Positions 10,093-17,114 of a stretch of 64,000 nucleotides of DNA are shown here, piece after piece. This stretch comes from Arenibacter sp. F26102 (GTDB taxonomy: Bacteria > Bacteroidota > Bacteroidia > Flavobacteriales > Flavobacteriaceae), in NCBI RefSeq assembly GCF_023015865.1, contig NZ_JALKBC010000001.1, positions 496,001-560,000 of the forward strand, in the 5' to 3' direction. The notes under the pieces were generated by a model. That model made no database searches. It worked only from the letters and a program-made list of their open reading frames with translations, and was not told where the DNA came from. The translations under genes were made by a program, and so were the position numbers. The first letter of the stretch is position 1. Every line of letters starts with the position of its first letter.

Positions 10093-10229
10093 AAAATTAC
10101 TTGCCAAAAATAAAGCAGTTAATTAATTCATTTTCAAACCTTGTTATAATAGTAGGGAATGACTTCAAGCCTAAAATGATGGGAATATTGAGCTTATTGC
10201 ATTTTGAGAATAATAATTAATCATTGTAT

Positions 10230-10343
10230 ATGTATAAAGGTTTAAAAACCTTACGCTTAGGTGAAATAGTATATGATGTTTTTCCAGAAGGGCGGAGAAT
10301 TCGTGGTGCTCCGCTTAAGGTGACATCAAGATTTTCTGGATAG
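10230..10343 (+). pseudogene. Remnant of a PfkB fructokinase N-terminus
   Basis: A 37-codon frame between the second GH32-like gene and the intact fructokinase gives LRLGEIVYDVFPEGRRIRGA and then PLKVTSRFSG before TAG. It lines up with the start of the intact enzyme 300 bp downstream (CFGEVLFDNFP, then IGGAPLNVSLRLQSYG), including the substrate-binding GAPL segment. Only the first strand-loop-helix part of a sugar kinase remains, so this is a decayed second copy, either an old tandem duplication or a kinase replaced by the current gene. Confidence 0.7.
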
Positions 10344-10481
10344 GGAGTTTCTTCTTAAATAATTGGTAAAGTGGTACACGATTAAAAGAAGAAAGACTAA
10401 TTTCTTATCTGAAATTGAAGAAAATAAGCACAATCCTAGTTGTAAATTTGAGTCTAAGTTAGTTTGAGTTAGTTTTTTATG

Positions 10482-10515
10482 GGCACGGAGAATGGTTTCT
10501 TCGTGCCTTTTGTTT
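10482..10515 (+). terminator. Hairpin plus T-rich tract just before fructokinase
   Basis: GGCACGGAG and CTTCGTGCC pair with one mismatch around an 8-nt loop and are followed directly by TTTTGTTT. The structure ends 12 bp before the fructokinase ATG. It may end the susCD/GH32 transcript, or act as an attenuator that limits read-through into the kinase gene. Confidence 0.55.
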
Positions 10516-10527
10516 AAGTAATAAATT

Positions 10528-11415
10528 ATGAAAAAATTAAAAGCGATTTGTTTCGGAGAGGTTTTATTCGATAATTTCCCAACACACTCAAAGATTGGGG
10601 GAGCTCCCTTGAATGTTTCTTTGCGCCTACAGTCTTATGGTGTAGACGTTAGTACGATTAGTAGTGTTGGCGATGATGTGGATGGAAAAAAAATAATTAA
10701 ATATCTAAATAGTTGCGGCGTCAATACCGATGGGGTACAAATAAGTTCCAGTTATGGGACAGGTAAAGTAAACGTCGTCTTAAATGATAAGGGTGTGGCA
10801 TCCTACGATATTGCCTATCCAGTTGCTTGGGATAAAATTTTGCCAAGAAATCTATATGAAAGTCAGCTAAAAGAAACCGATGTTTTTATTTATGGCAGTC
10901 TTGCCTGCAGGGATAATACTTCAAGGGCCACCCTAAAGGGGTTATTGGAAATAGCACAATACAAGGTTTTTGACGTGAATTTAAGAGCACCGCATTATAC
11001 CAAGAAACTGATCCTGGAATTAATGCAGCACGCTAATTTTGTGAAATTCAATGATGACGAATTGTACGAGGTAGCGGAATACCTAGGTTCCAAATACAAC
11101 TCTATGGAGCAGACTATAGTATTTGTAGCCCAACAGACCCAAACAGAAACCATTTGTGTCACCAAAGGGGCTTATGGTGCTGTATTGTATCACCAAAATA
11201 TCTTTTATTATAATAGTGGCTATAGGATTAAGGTTCTTGATACGGTGGGCTCGGGAGATTCATTTTTGGCTTCCGTAATTTATAAATTGTTTAATGGGGA
11301 AGGACCACAAGCGGCTATCGATTTTGGTTGCGCCGTAGGAGCTATGGTAGCGAAAAGTGAAGGTGCCAACCCAATTTTTACCAAGCAAAGCATAAACAAG
11401 TTTATGAATCCTTAA
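10528..11415 (+). CDS. PfkB-family fructokinase
   Basis: Cytoplasmic ATP-dependent sugar kinase of 295 aa that would convert imported fructose to fructose 6-phosphate. Ribokinase/PfkB features are visible: an N-terminal CFGEVLFDNFP strand, the IGGAPLNVSLRLQSYG sugar-binding segment, a VFDVNLRAPHY strand and the C-terminal DTVGSGDSFLA motif whose Asp is the catalytic base and whose Gly-rich turn forms the anion hole. It completes the fructan pathway encoded upstream. A hairpin lies directly ahead, so expression may be partly uncoupled from the upstream operon. Confidence 0.9.
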   Translation: MKKLKAICFGEVLFDNFPTHSKIGGAPLNVSLRLQSYGVDVSTISSVGDDVDGKKIIKYLNSCGVNTDGVQISSSYGTGKVNVVLNDKGVASYDIAYPVAWDKILPRNLYESQLKETDVFIYGSLACRDNTSRATLKGLLEIAQYKVFDVNLRAPHYTKKLILELMQHANFVKFNDDELYEVAEYLGSKYNSMEQTIVFVAQQTQTETICVTKGAYGAVLYHQNIFYYNSGYRIKVLDTVGSGDSFLASVIYKLFNGEGPQAAIDFGCAVGAMVAKSEGANPIFTKQSINKFMNP

Positions 11416-11898
11416 AGTTTTTGTGTCATGCTTAGAAGTTATCCATATTTTAATAAATGATGATTTTTTAGAAACTTTATTAAAATATCCAAGCAGTTAT
11501 ACTTAATATCCTAAATGGAATAATTCATAAAAAAATTATTCAAGGCAATTATTCTAGAGCAATCAAAACTCTAAAATCTCGCTTTTTTAAGTTCTTAATA
11601 TTGTTTTTATAGAATTTTTATTGTTAATAACTACCAAAATTCTAATAAATGTTCATTTTAACAGTGATTTTTTTTGACATCAATTGATATCATATGACAT
11701 CAAATAAAATCATTAAGTATGAAAGGCAATATTATTAGGTATAGTTTGTGGTAATTTGTTGTTATTCAATTAGTTGTGGATAACTATTTTTGTTTCTTCC
11801 CTTTTTCATTTTCCTATTTTTATACATTTAACCAACTACAATACTGTAGGAAAACAAAAGCGCTTTTGTTCATTCTGTAACCCTAAAAAAGAAACAAA
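11416..11898. other. AT-rich junction between fructan locus and mobilisable module
   Basis: No gene was recognised. The stretch is very AT-rich and marks the switch from the fructan locus to accessory DNA. It contains AAAGTTTTTGT (11414-11424) abutting the fructokinase stop, a pair of TGACATCAA words near 11677-11705 around an ATCAATTGAT palindrome, and the 18-bp palindrome at 11853-11870. Confidence 0.6.
11853..11870. promoter_or_regulatory. Perfect 18-bp palindrome, candidate operator
   Basis: AACAAAAGCGCTTTTGTT reads identically on both strands and lies 28 bp before the ATG of the helix-turn-helix gene at 11899. A perfect dyad of this length in front of a small DNA-binding protein gene suggests an autoregulatory operator. 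No binding data exist here. Confidence 0.5.
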
Positions 11899-12186
11899 AT
11901 GGACAATATTTTTATACTCGAACGACTGGATCGTTTGGAAAGACTGTTGACGGCCCATAAAGAGGTACTGACCTTTGAGGAAACCTGTGACTATACCGGT
12001 ATATCCAGAAGCTATCTTTACAAACTTACTTCCTCTGGAAATATTCCACATTCCAAGCCGAACGGGAAACTGATCTTTTTTGAAAAGAAGAAGCTGAACG
12101 ACTGGCTACTGCAAAATGGCATTTTGTCCCCAGGCTATATCGGGAACAATACCTTGGCGGACACTTCCAAAAATAAAAGCTCATGA
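11899..12186 (+). CDS. Helix-turn-helix protein, excisionase/MerR-like
   Basis: 95-aa DNA-binding protein typical of the first gene of Bacteroidota mobile elements. A short N-terminal helix (LERLDRLERLL) is followed by a winged HTH of the HTH_17/excisionase kind: TFEETCDYTGISRSYLYKLT, then IPHSKPNGKLIFFEKKKLNDWL. Such proteins assist excision or regulate the element. Its last codons overlap the next start (ATGA), so it is translationally coupled to the VapE-like gene. No integrase is found beside it. Confidence 0.8.
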   Translation: MDNIFILERLDRLERLLTAHKEVLTFEETCDYTGISRSYLYKLTSSGNIPHSKPNGKLIFFEKKKLNDWLLQNGILSPGYIGNNTLADTSKNKSS

Positions 12187-13400
12187 CAGCTGGTGGTTTG
12201 GCAGATGGACTTTACAAGGTAAAGGACGCAAAAAAAAAGACCATTTATGACTATACGATCGAATACCTGGAGGGGAAGTACGACATTATGTACAACGAGA
12301 TATCCCATGATTTTCAGATATCCTGTAAACAGTCAACCGAATGGTCCTATCTGAACCTCAATTCCCTGATCATTGAACTGGCCAAGGCAGGTGTGGATAT
12401 CAGCACTGGGAAACTGGAAATCCTGATCAGATCGGAACTCATCCCGAAATACAATCCTATCAGGGCGTATTTTGATTCACTTCGGAAATGGGACGGGGAG
12501 GACCATATCTTAAAATTAGCCTCCTACGTTCCCACCTATGATGATACGGCCTTTGTCTATCACCTCAAAAAATGGTTGGTCAGGGCCATAAAATGTGCCC
12601 TGGAACCGGCCTATTTCAATAAACAGGCCCTGATCATCAGCCACAAGGGACAAAGCTCGGGCAAATCCACCTGGTGCCGCTTTATCTGCCCCCCGGAACT
12701 CTCCGATTATATGGCAGAGGACATCAGCAACGACAAGGACGCACGCATCCAATTGTGCCGCAATTTTCTGTACAACCTGGACGAATTGGCCGTACTGACC
12801 AAAAAGGATGTGAACGCCCTGAAAGCATTCTTTTCCAAGACCTTTATCAATGAACGCCTTCCCTATGACAGGAAGAATACGACCCTTCCCAGGATCTGTT
12901 CCTTTTTGGGCTCCACCAATATGTCCTCTTTTCTGAACGACGAGACCGGGTCCGTGCGTTGGCTGTGCTTTGAACTCAAGGACAGGATAGATTTCTCCTA
13001 TTCCAAGGAAATAGAGATCAAGGACGTATGGATACAGGCATACCACCTCGCTTATAACGACCCCAACTTTAATCCCGAACTCACCCTGAACGATATTTTG
13101 GAGAACGAGGAGCGCAATAAGAAATACACCAAATTGACCACCGAAGAGGAACTGGTCTCCAAATACTTTGAAAAATCCAACGACATGTCCGATTTCGTCA
13201 CCGCCTCTGATGTATTGGTCAAGCTCAGTTGCCTTAACCTCAGATTGAACCAGATAAACCTGGGTCGAGCCCTCTCGGGATTCAACTTCCAAAGGGTGAA
13301 ACATCCCAAATGGCAGGTGTACGGGTATCTGGCCAAACAAGTATTTGTCCAGACCCCATGGGAGGTAGAACATAGAAAAAGTCCAAAAGCACCTACCTAA
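12183..13400 (+). CDS. VapE-family P-loop ATPase
   Basis: 405-aa protein of the virulence-associated E family, a helicase-like ATPase seen in mobile elements next to primases and thought to act in element replication. Visible parts: an N-terminal region with YFDSLRKWDGEDHILKLASY, Walker A in SHKGQSSGKSTWCRF, Walker B-like FLYNLDELAVL, and a sensor-like FLGSTNMSSFLND about 45 residues further on. It overlaps the HTH gene by 4 bp and precedes a Toprim protein, matching the common HTH-VapE-primase-Mob order. GC content is higher than in the flanking chromosome, which fits horizontal origin. Confidence 0.85.
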   Translation: MTAGGLADGLYKVKDAKKKTIYDYTIEYLEGKYDIMYNEISHDFQISCKQSTEWSYLNLNSLIIELAKAGVDISTGKLEILIRSELIPKYNPIRAYFDSLRKWDGEDHILKLASYVPTYDDTAFVYHLKKWLVRAIKCALEPAYFNKQALIISHKGQSSGKSTWCRFICPPELSDYMAEDISNDKDARIQLCRNFLYNLDELAVLTKKDVNALKAFFSKTFINERLPYDRKNTTLPRICSFLGSTNMSSFLNDETGSVRWLCFELKDRIDFSYSKEIEIKDVWIQAYHLAYNDPNFNPELTLNDILENEERNKKYTKLTTEEELVSKYFEKSNDMSDFVTASDVLVKLSCLNLRLNQINLGRALSGFNFQRVKHPKWQVYGYLAKQVFVQTPWEVEHRKSPKAPT

Positions 13401-13585
13401 TTACCTAACGGACCACGACCGTCGCAATGGCGGGAGCTGCCTTAAGGTAGGATACATTAACCACTAATTACCTAGGTATTACCAATCCTACCTATTAGGG
13501 TAAGATGGGTAACATTAAAATCACAACTACCTAGGCCCTTAACCCCTATAAACAGGGACTTAGGTAGGAAGGTAACAGAAAACAC
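13391..13585. repeat. Cluster of TACCTA/TAGGTA motifs, candidate replication origin
   Basis: The gap between the VapE-like gene and the primase gene is packed with short related words in both orientations: ACCTACCTAATTACCTA (13391-13407), AAGGTAGG (13444), the perfect palindrome TACCTAGGTA (13469-13478), TACCTATTAGGGTA (13489), CTACCTAGG (13528) and TTAGGTAGGAAGGTAA near 13560. Iteron-like clusters beside replication genes often mark origins; a regulator-binding array is the alternative. Confidence 0.45.
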
Positions 13586-13602
13586 GAAAAAAGAACTGGC
13601 TG

Positions 13603-14466
13603 ATGAAAAGAAAAAAAACATATAGGACAAGGTGTGAAACAGCCCGGGATTTTCCCATCGAGAAAGCGCTGGCAAAACTCGGGCACTTTCCCACCCGGAC
13701 ATCGGACAAAGAAGCTTGGTTCCTGAGTCCTTTCAGGTCAGAAACCCAAGCCTCTTTCAAGGTGTCCAGGCCACTGAACAGATGGTACGACCATGGTGCC
13801 GGGAAAGGGGGCAACGTGATCGACCTGATATGTCTTCTGAGCGGAACATCAGTAAGGGAAACCCTGGATTGGTTGGAAAATGGCCAGATCTCTTTTTCTT
13901 TTCACCAGCAACTTTTTAACGGATTTGAGGAAGAGAGGATCAAAATCAGGGATGTAATGGAACTGCGCCATCTTGCACTAAAGGAGTATGTGGAAAAAAG
14001 GGGAATTTCCCTGCCAACGGCCAAGAGACTCTGTCGGGAGGTCCATTATAGCTTCAAGGACAAAATGTATTTCGCCATCGGGTTACAGAACGATTCCTAT
14101 GGATGGGAGCTTCGGAACAAATATTATAAGAACTCCAGTTCCCCAAAAGATATGACATACATCAATTATGGGAGTCGTGGACTTGTCATCACCGAGGGCA
14201 TGTTCGACATGTTGAGCTTGTTGGAACGGGACAAAGAACTAAGGGAGGAGTACGACCTTTTGATATTGAACTCCCTGGCCTTTATTGAAAAAGCGTTTGG
14301 ACTATTTGAAAGCTATGAAGCCGTACAGCTATACCTGGACAATGACAAAACCGGTAAAAGAGCAGTTGGAATATTGATGGAACAAAGCCCAAAATGCAGG
14401 GACATGTCAAACTTGTACAAGGATTTTAAGGATGTGAACGCATGGTGGATGTCCACAAAACTATGA
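13603..14466 (+). CDS. Toprim primase-like protein of mobile element
   Basis: 287-aa protein with the two-part layout of DnaG-like primases. The N-terminal part (about 35-80: FLSPFRSETQASFKV, then WYDHGAGKGGNVIDL) matches the CHC2 zinc-finger fold, but the Cys and His ligands are replaced by Ser, Arg, Tyr and Asp, so it probably binds no zinc. A Toprim domain follows, with GLVITEGMFDMLSLL (catalytic Glu) and LYLDNDKTGKRAV (the DxD pair). It likely primes replication of the mobilisable element together with the VapE-like ATPase. It lies about 85 bp before mobC. Confidence 0.8.
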   Translation: MKRKKTYRTRCETARDFPIEKALAKLGHFPTRTSDKEAWFLSPFRSETQASFKVSRPLNRWYDHGAGKGGNVIDLICLLSGTSVRETLDWLENGQISFSFHQQLFNGFEEERIKIRDVMELRHLALKEYVEKRGISLPTAKRLCREVHYSFKDKMYFAIGLQNDSYGWELRNKYYKNSSSPKDMTYINYGSRGLVITEGMFDMLSLLERDKELREEYDLLILNSLAFIEKAFGLFESYEAVQLYLDNDKTGKRAVGILMEQSPKCRDMSNLYKDFKDVNAWWMSTKL

Positions 14467-14484
14467 CCCATCGGGGAAGGAATT

Positions 14485-14542
14485 CAAGATGTGTCTTTGT
14501 TGCCACAAAGACGATCTTGCTTTGCTCCCGAAGGTCGCAAAG
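14485..14542. other. Candidate oriT: two adjacent hairpins upstream of mobC
   Basis: CAAGAT-GT-GTCTTTGT-TGCC-ACAAAGAC-G-ATCTTG forms an almost continuous stem (14485-14519). A second hairpin with arms CTTTGC (14520-14525) and GCAAAG (14537-14542) follows at once. Origins of transfer of Bacteroidota mobilisable elements usually lie just upstream of the mob genes and contain inverted repeats near the nick site. A terminator for the primase gene is the alternative, but no T-run follows. Confidence 0.5.
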
Positions 14543-14551
14543 AAGTAAAAA

Positions 14552-14848
14552 ATGAAAAGGACCTATATCAAATTCCGCTGTTCCCTATTCGAGAAGAAAC
14601 TGCTCAGGATCAAGGCCAAAAAGAGCGGTCTTAGCGTAAGCGAATATTGCCGTCGCGCCGCCTTCGGTGACAAGATCATCGAGCGGTTGACGGAGGAACA
14701 GATAGATATCTATAAGATGCTGATCAAGTATGCGACCAACTTTAAACTGATCGGGAACATGTTCCGAAAACGAAATCCCAAACTGGCAGAAGAGGTCACA
14801 AAACTGGCCGAAGAAATACGGGACCACCTTTATAATTTCAAAAAATGA
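14552..14848 (+). CDS. mobC: MobC-type mobilisation accessory protein
   Basis: 98-aa basic protein that would bind oriT and help the relaxase. It opens with a ribbon-helix-helix-like segment (YIKFRCSLFEKKLLRIKAKK, then SGLSVSEYCRRAAFGDKI), which is the hallmark of MobC/relaxosome proteins, and ends with the helical segment LIKYATNFKLIGNMFRK typical of the bacterial mobilisation protein family. Its stop overlaps the relaxase start (ATGA), the standard mobC-mobA coupling. Confidence 0.8.
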   Translation: MKRTYIKFRCSLFEKKLLRIKAKKSGLSVSEYCRRAAFGDKIIERLTEEQIDIYKMLIKYATNFKLIGNMFRKRNPKLAEEVTKLAEEIRDHLYNFKK

Positions 14849-15714
14849 TAGGCAAGGGCAGATCCATATCGCACACCGGGGCTTCCATGTCCTATGGCTG
14901 GAACCAGGAGAAGGATGCCGAGGTGGTATTCTCCCAGCATCTGGCCGGGGAAAACCCCGAACAGATTACGGAGGAATTCAAGATCATCCAAGGGCAGAAT
15001 GCCAGGTGCACGAACAATACCCTGAGCTTTGTCCTCAGCCCTACCATCGAGGACGGAAAGGGACTAAGCGCCAAGGCCCTCAAAGAGATTACGGAAAAGT
15101 TCCTCAAGGAAATGAAATTGCTGGAGCATCAGGCCATCGGCTTTGTACATAGGGACCAACAGCATACCCATGTCCATGTATACGTGAACCGAATCGATTT
15201 TAACGGCAGGGCCTATAACGACAGTTTTATCGGAAAAAGGAGCCAGCAGGCAGCGGAACGGGTGGCGGAGAAATTGGGGCTCACCACGGTACGGGAAGTA
15301 CAACTGGAAAGATTGGAGCAGGTCAGGAATATAAGACAGGAGATCAAACAGGTCCATGACAAAGTAATGGCCGAACAACGTCCACAGGAGCTGGACCGGT
15401 ACATTAAATTGATGAAAGAAAATAATGTAAAGGTAGTCCCCAGTATCAACAAGTCCAACCAACTACAAGGGTTCCGGTTTGGATACAAGGGGCACAGTCT
15501 GAAGGGGAGCGAGGTGCACCGCTCTATGTCGGGCAGTAGATTGGTGATGGGAATCGGGGAACATGCAGGAATGGGCTTCGTCAAAAACAAGGACAATACC
15601 GTCAGCCTCATGGGAAAGGCCACAAAGCTCAGTGGTAATATAGCGCTAAGATTGGCGAAACAGGTCATCAAACAGGCTATCCAAAAAAGTGCAGGATTCG
15701 AGATAGGATATTAA
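14845..15714 (+). CDS. mobA: Relaxase/mobilisation nuclease (MobA-like)
   Basis: 289-aa relaxase that would nick at oriT and stay covalently bound to the DNA for transfer. The metal-binding three-histidine motif is clear in HRDQQHTHVHVYVNRIDFNG. Upstream residues (MIGKGRSISHTGASMSYGW) match the N-terminal nuclease domain. The protein is shorter than relaxases with helicase or primase fusions but normal for small mobilisable elements of Bacteroidota. No type IV secretion or coupling protein gene is in the window, so transfer would depend on a helper element. Confidence 0.85.
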   Translation: MIGKGRSISHTGASMSYGWNQEKDAEVVFSQHLAGENPEQITEEFKIIQGQNARCTNNTLSFVLSPTIEDGKGLSAKALKEITEKFLKEMKLLEHQAIGFVHRDQQHTHVHVYVNRIDFNGRAYNDSFIGKRSQQAAERVAEKLGLTTVREVQLERLEQVRNIRQEIKQVHDKVMAEQRPQELDRYIKLMKENNVKVVPSINKSNQLQGFRFGYKGHSLKGSEVHRSMSGSRLVMGIGEHAGMGFVKNKDNTVSLMGKATKLSGNIALRLAKQVIKQAIQKSAGFEIGY

Positions 15715-15731
15715 TCATAAAAGAAAAAATT

Positions 15732-16196
15732 ATGGCAAAGTTGGACGAGATCACGGAATTGTTGACGGACGAACTGGAAGGATTGAGAAAGATGTTGGTG
15801 GTATTGGATGCATTAAGTAAGGAACTCACCAGTTCCGAAACGGTACAGGATATTTCCTCGATTAGAAATGAGCTGAAGGAACTCAACAAAACGCAAGAGG
15901 GTCATTTTCAAGGGCAGGATACAAGAACCATCCAAATAGAGGAACAATTAAAGAAGTCGCAAATCATCCCCGAATGGTTGTTGTTCATGGTCAGTTTGGT
16001 TCTTATCATATCCCTATCCATTTCGGGTTATCTGGGCTATCGGGTGGCACAGTCCGGGGAAGAAAAAGAGAAGGCTTTCGAAAAGGGAAAAGCGGTTATT
16101 TCAACGGAGCTGAACGGGTATTTCGAAGGACACCCGGAGGTTTACAAAGGATTTTTAGCATGGTCCAAAAAAGAGGGAAATCCAGATCTGAAGTAG
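15732..16196 (+). CDS. Mobile-element membrane protein with coiled coil
   Basis: 154-aa protein of unknown function directly after the relaxase gene. Residues 1-75 are charged and predicted coiled coil (LDEITELLTDELEGLRKML and ELKELNKTQEG). A single membrane span (WLLFMVSLVLIISLSISGYL, about 80-100) is followed by a charged tail. Proteins of this layout often end Bacteroidota mob operons. A role in anchoring the relaxosome or in entry exclusion is only a guess. A long direct repeat begins 9 bp after its stop. Confidence 0.6.
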   Translation: MAKLDEITELLTDELEGLRKMLVVLDALSKELTSSETVQDISSIRNELKELNKTQEGHFQGQDTRTIQIEEQLKKSQIIPEWLLFMVSLVLIISLSISGYLGYRVAQSGEEKEKAFEKGKAVISTELNGYFEGHPEVYKGFLAWSKKEGNPDLK

Positions 16197-16205
16197 GTTG
16201 CGCCC

Positions 16206-16300
16206 TAATTCGATTTTATTAAACGCTTATCCACCCGAACGCTATAAAATCGAATCAGGATCCGTGCGCAAAGTTTTTGTAAGATTTGGGGTTGAAAAGG
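16206..16300. repeat. 95-bp direct repeat, copy A
   Basis: This segment matches 20863-20957 over about 95 bp with only around a dozen differences. The first part is an inverted repeat, ATTCGATTTTAT against ATAAAATCGAAT with about 22 nt between. The second part is the conserved word TGCGCAAAGTTTTTGTAAGATTT. Both copies start about 10 bp after a stop codon. It may be an element boundary, a recombination site or a shared terminator-like module. Confidence 0.7.
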
Positions 16301-17114
16301 TTAAAATAAAAAAGGACAAGACAAATGATACACTCTTTTAAATTTCAATAAATCTACCTAGAAAACCATTCAAAAATTATTCATTATATTTTCTTTCATT
16401 TGGTATCTTTTAATGGGGCATTGTTAATTATAGATTTTTCCGCTCGCGATACAGCATATAAAATTATCAACCCGAAAAAACCAATAGACCGTCAAATCCA
16501 TGCCGTAGATTTCGGTGGGACGGAATTACATCAAAGCCTGAAACCTTATTCTCAATAATTTACTTTTATATACCGATAACCTGGGCCAATAGCTTTAATG
16601 TCGGACAGACAATAAGGCTTCTCAAGTTCGTTGATTCACAATGCGATATCAAAGCTTTCAGGTTACAAAACCCCAAATCACAATCAAAGTTGCTCCTGAT
16701 CTGTAAAGTTTCTATAGATTACAAAAGCCATTGGCAAAAAAAAATTCCCGGATACCAAAAAGTCTAATATTACATAGCGCCTGAAATGTCCATAATATCC
16801 CTTATTTCAGAAACCAGTTTTATGATTATACAGGAGAAATAGCCTACATGTTTTAGATAGTATTCCTTGAGTAAATTCTTAATTACAAATATTTCTCCTA
16901 TTTAAAGTTAATCGTTTACTGACATTGGAGCGGTCATGGCAAAGCCTACTATTTTCCATTCAAAATCTGTTCCCCGCAACAGACGGACATCCAAATCTTG
17001 ACAAAATGAGAGGTAGATAGATATGAGTTATCAATCCAAGTAGTTAAATAATCTCAAATTTAGTGGGTCAAGCAAATTAACCTATGCCAATTAACAATTG
17101 AATTATGGCACGAC
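16301..17114. other. Gene-poor accessory DNA
   Basis: About 800 bp without a convincing reading frame on either strand. Short broken frames are present but none could be matched to a family. It may be decayed element DNA between the mob module and the outer-membrane protein gene. Confidence 0.6.

Noticed and set aside
12516..13373. 285-aa minus-strand frame
   Set aside because: Lies fully antisense to the VapE-like gene, which has clear Walker motifs; its long open state follows from the codon use of the real gene.
15213..15671. 152-aa minus-strand frame
   Set aside because: Antisense to the relaxase gene with its three-histidine motif; Ser/Cys/Leu-rich composition is typical of shadow frames.
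16301..17114. Decayed integrase gene
   Set aside because: Looked for on both strands since the mob module needs one; no recombinase catalytic motif (R...HxxR...Y) could be found in any frame.
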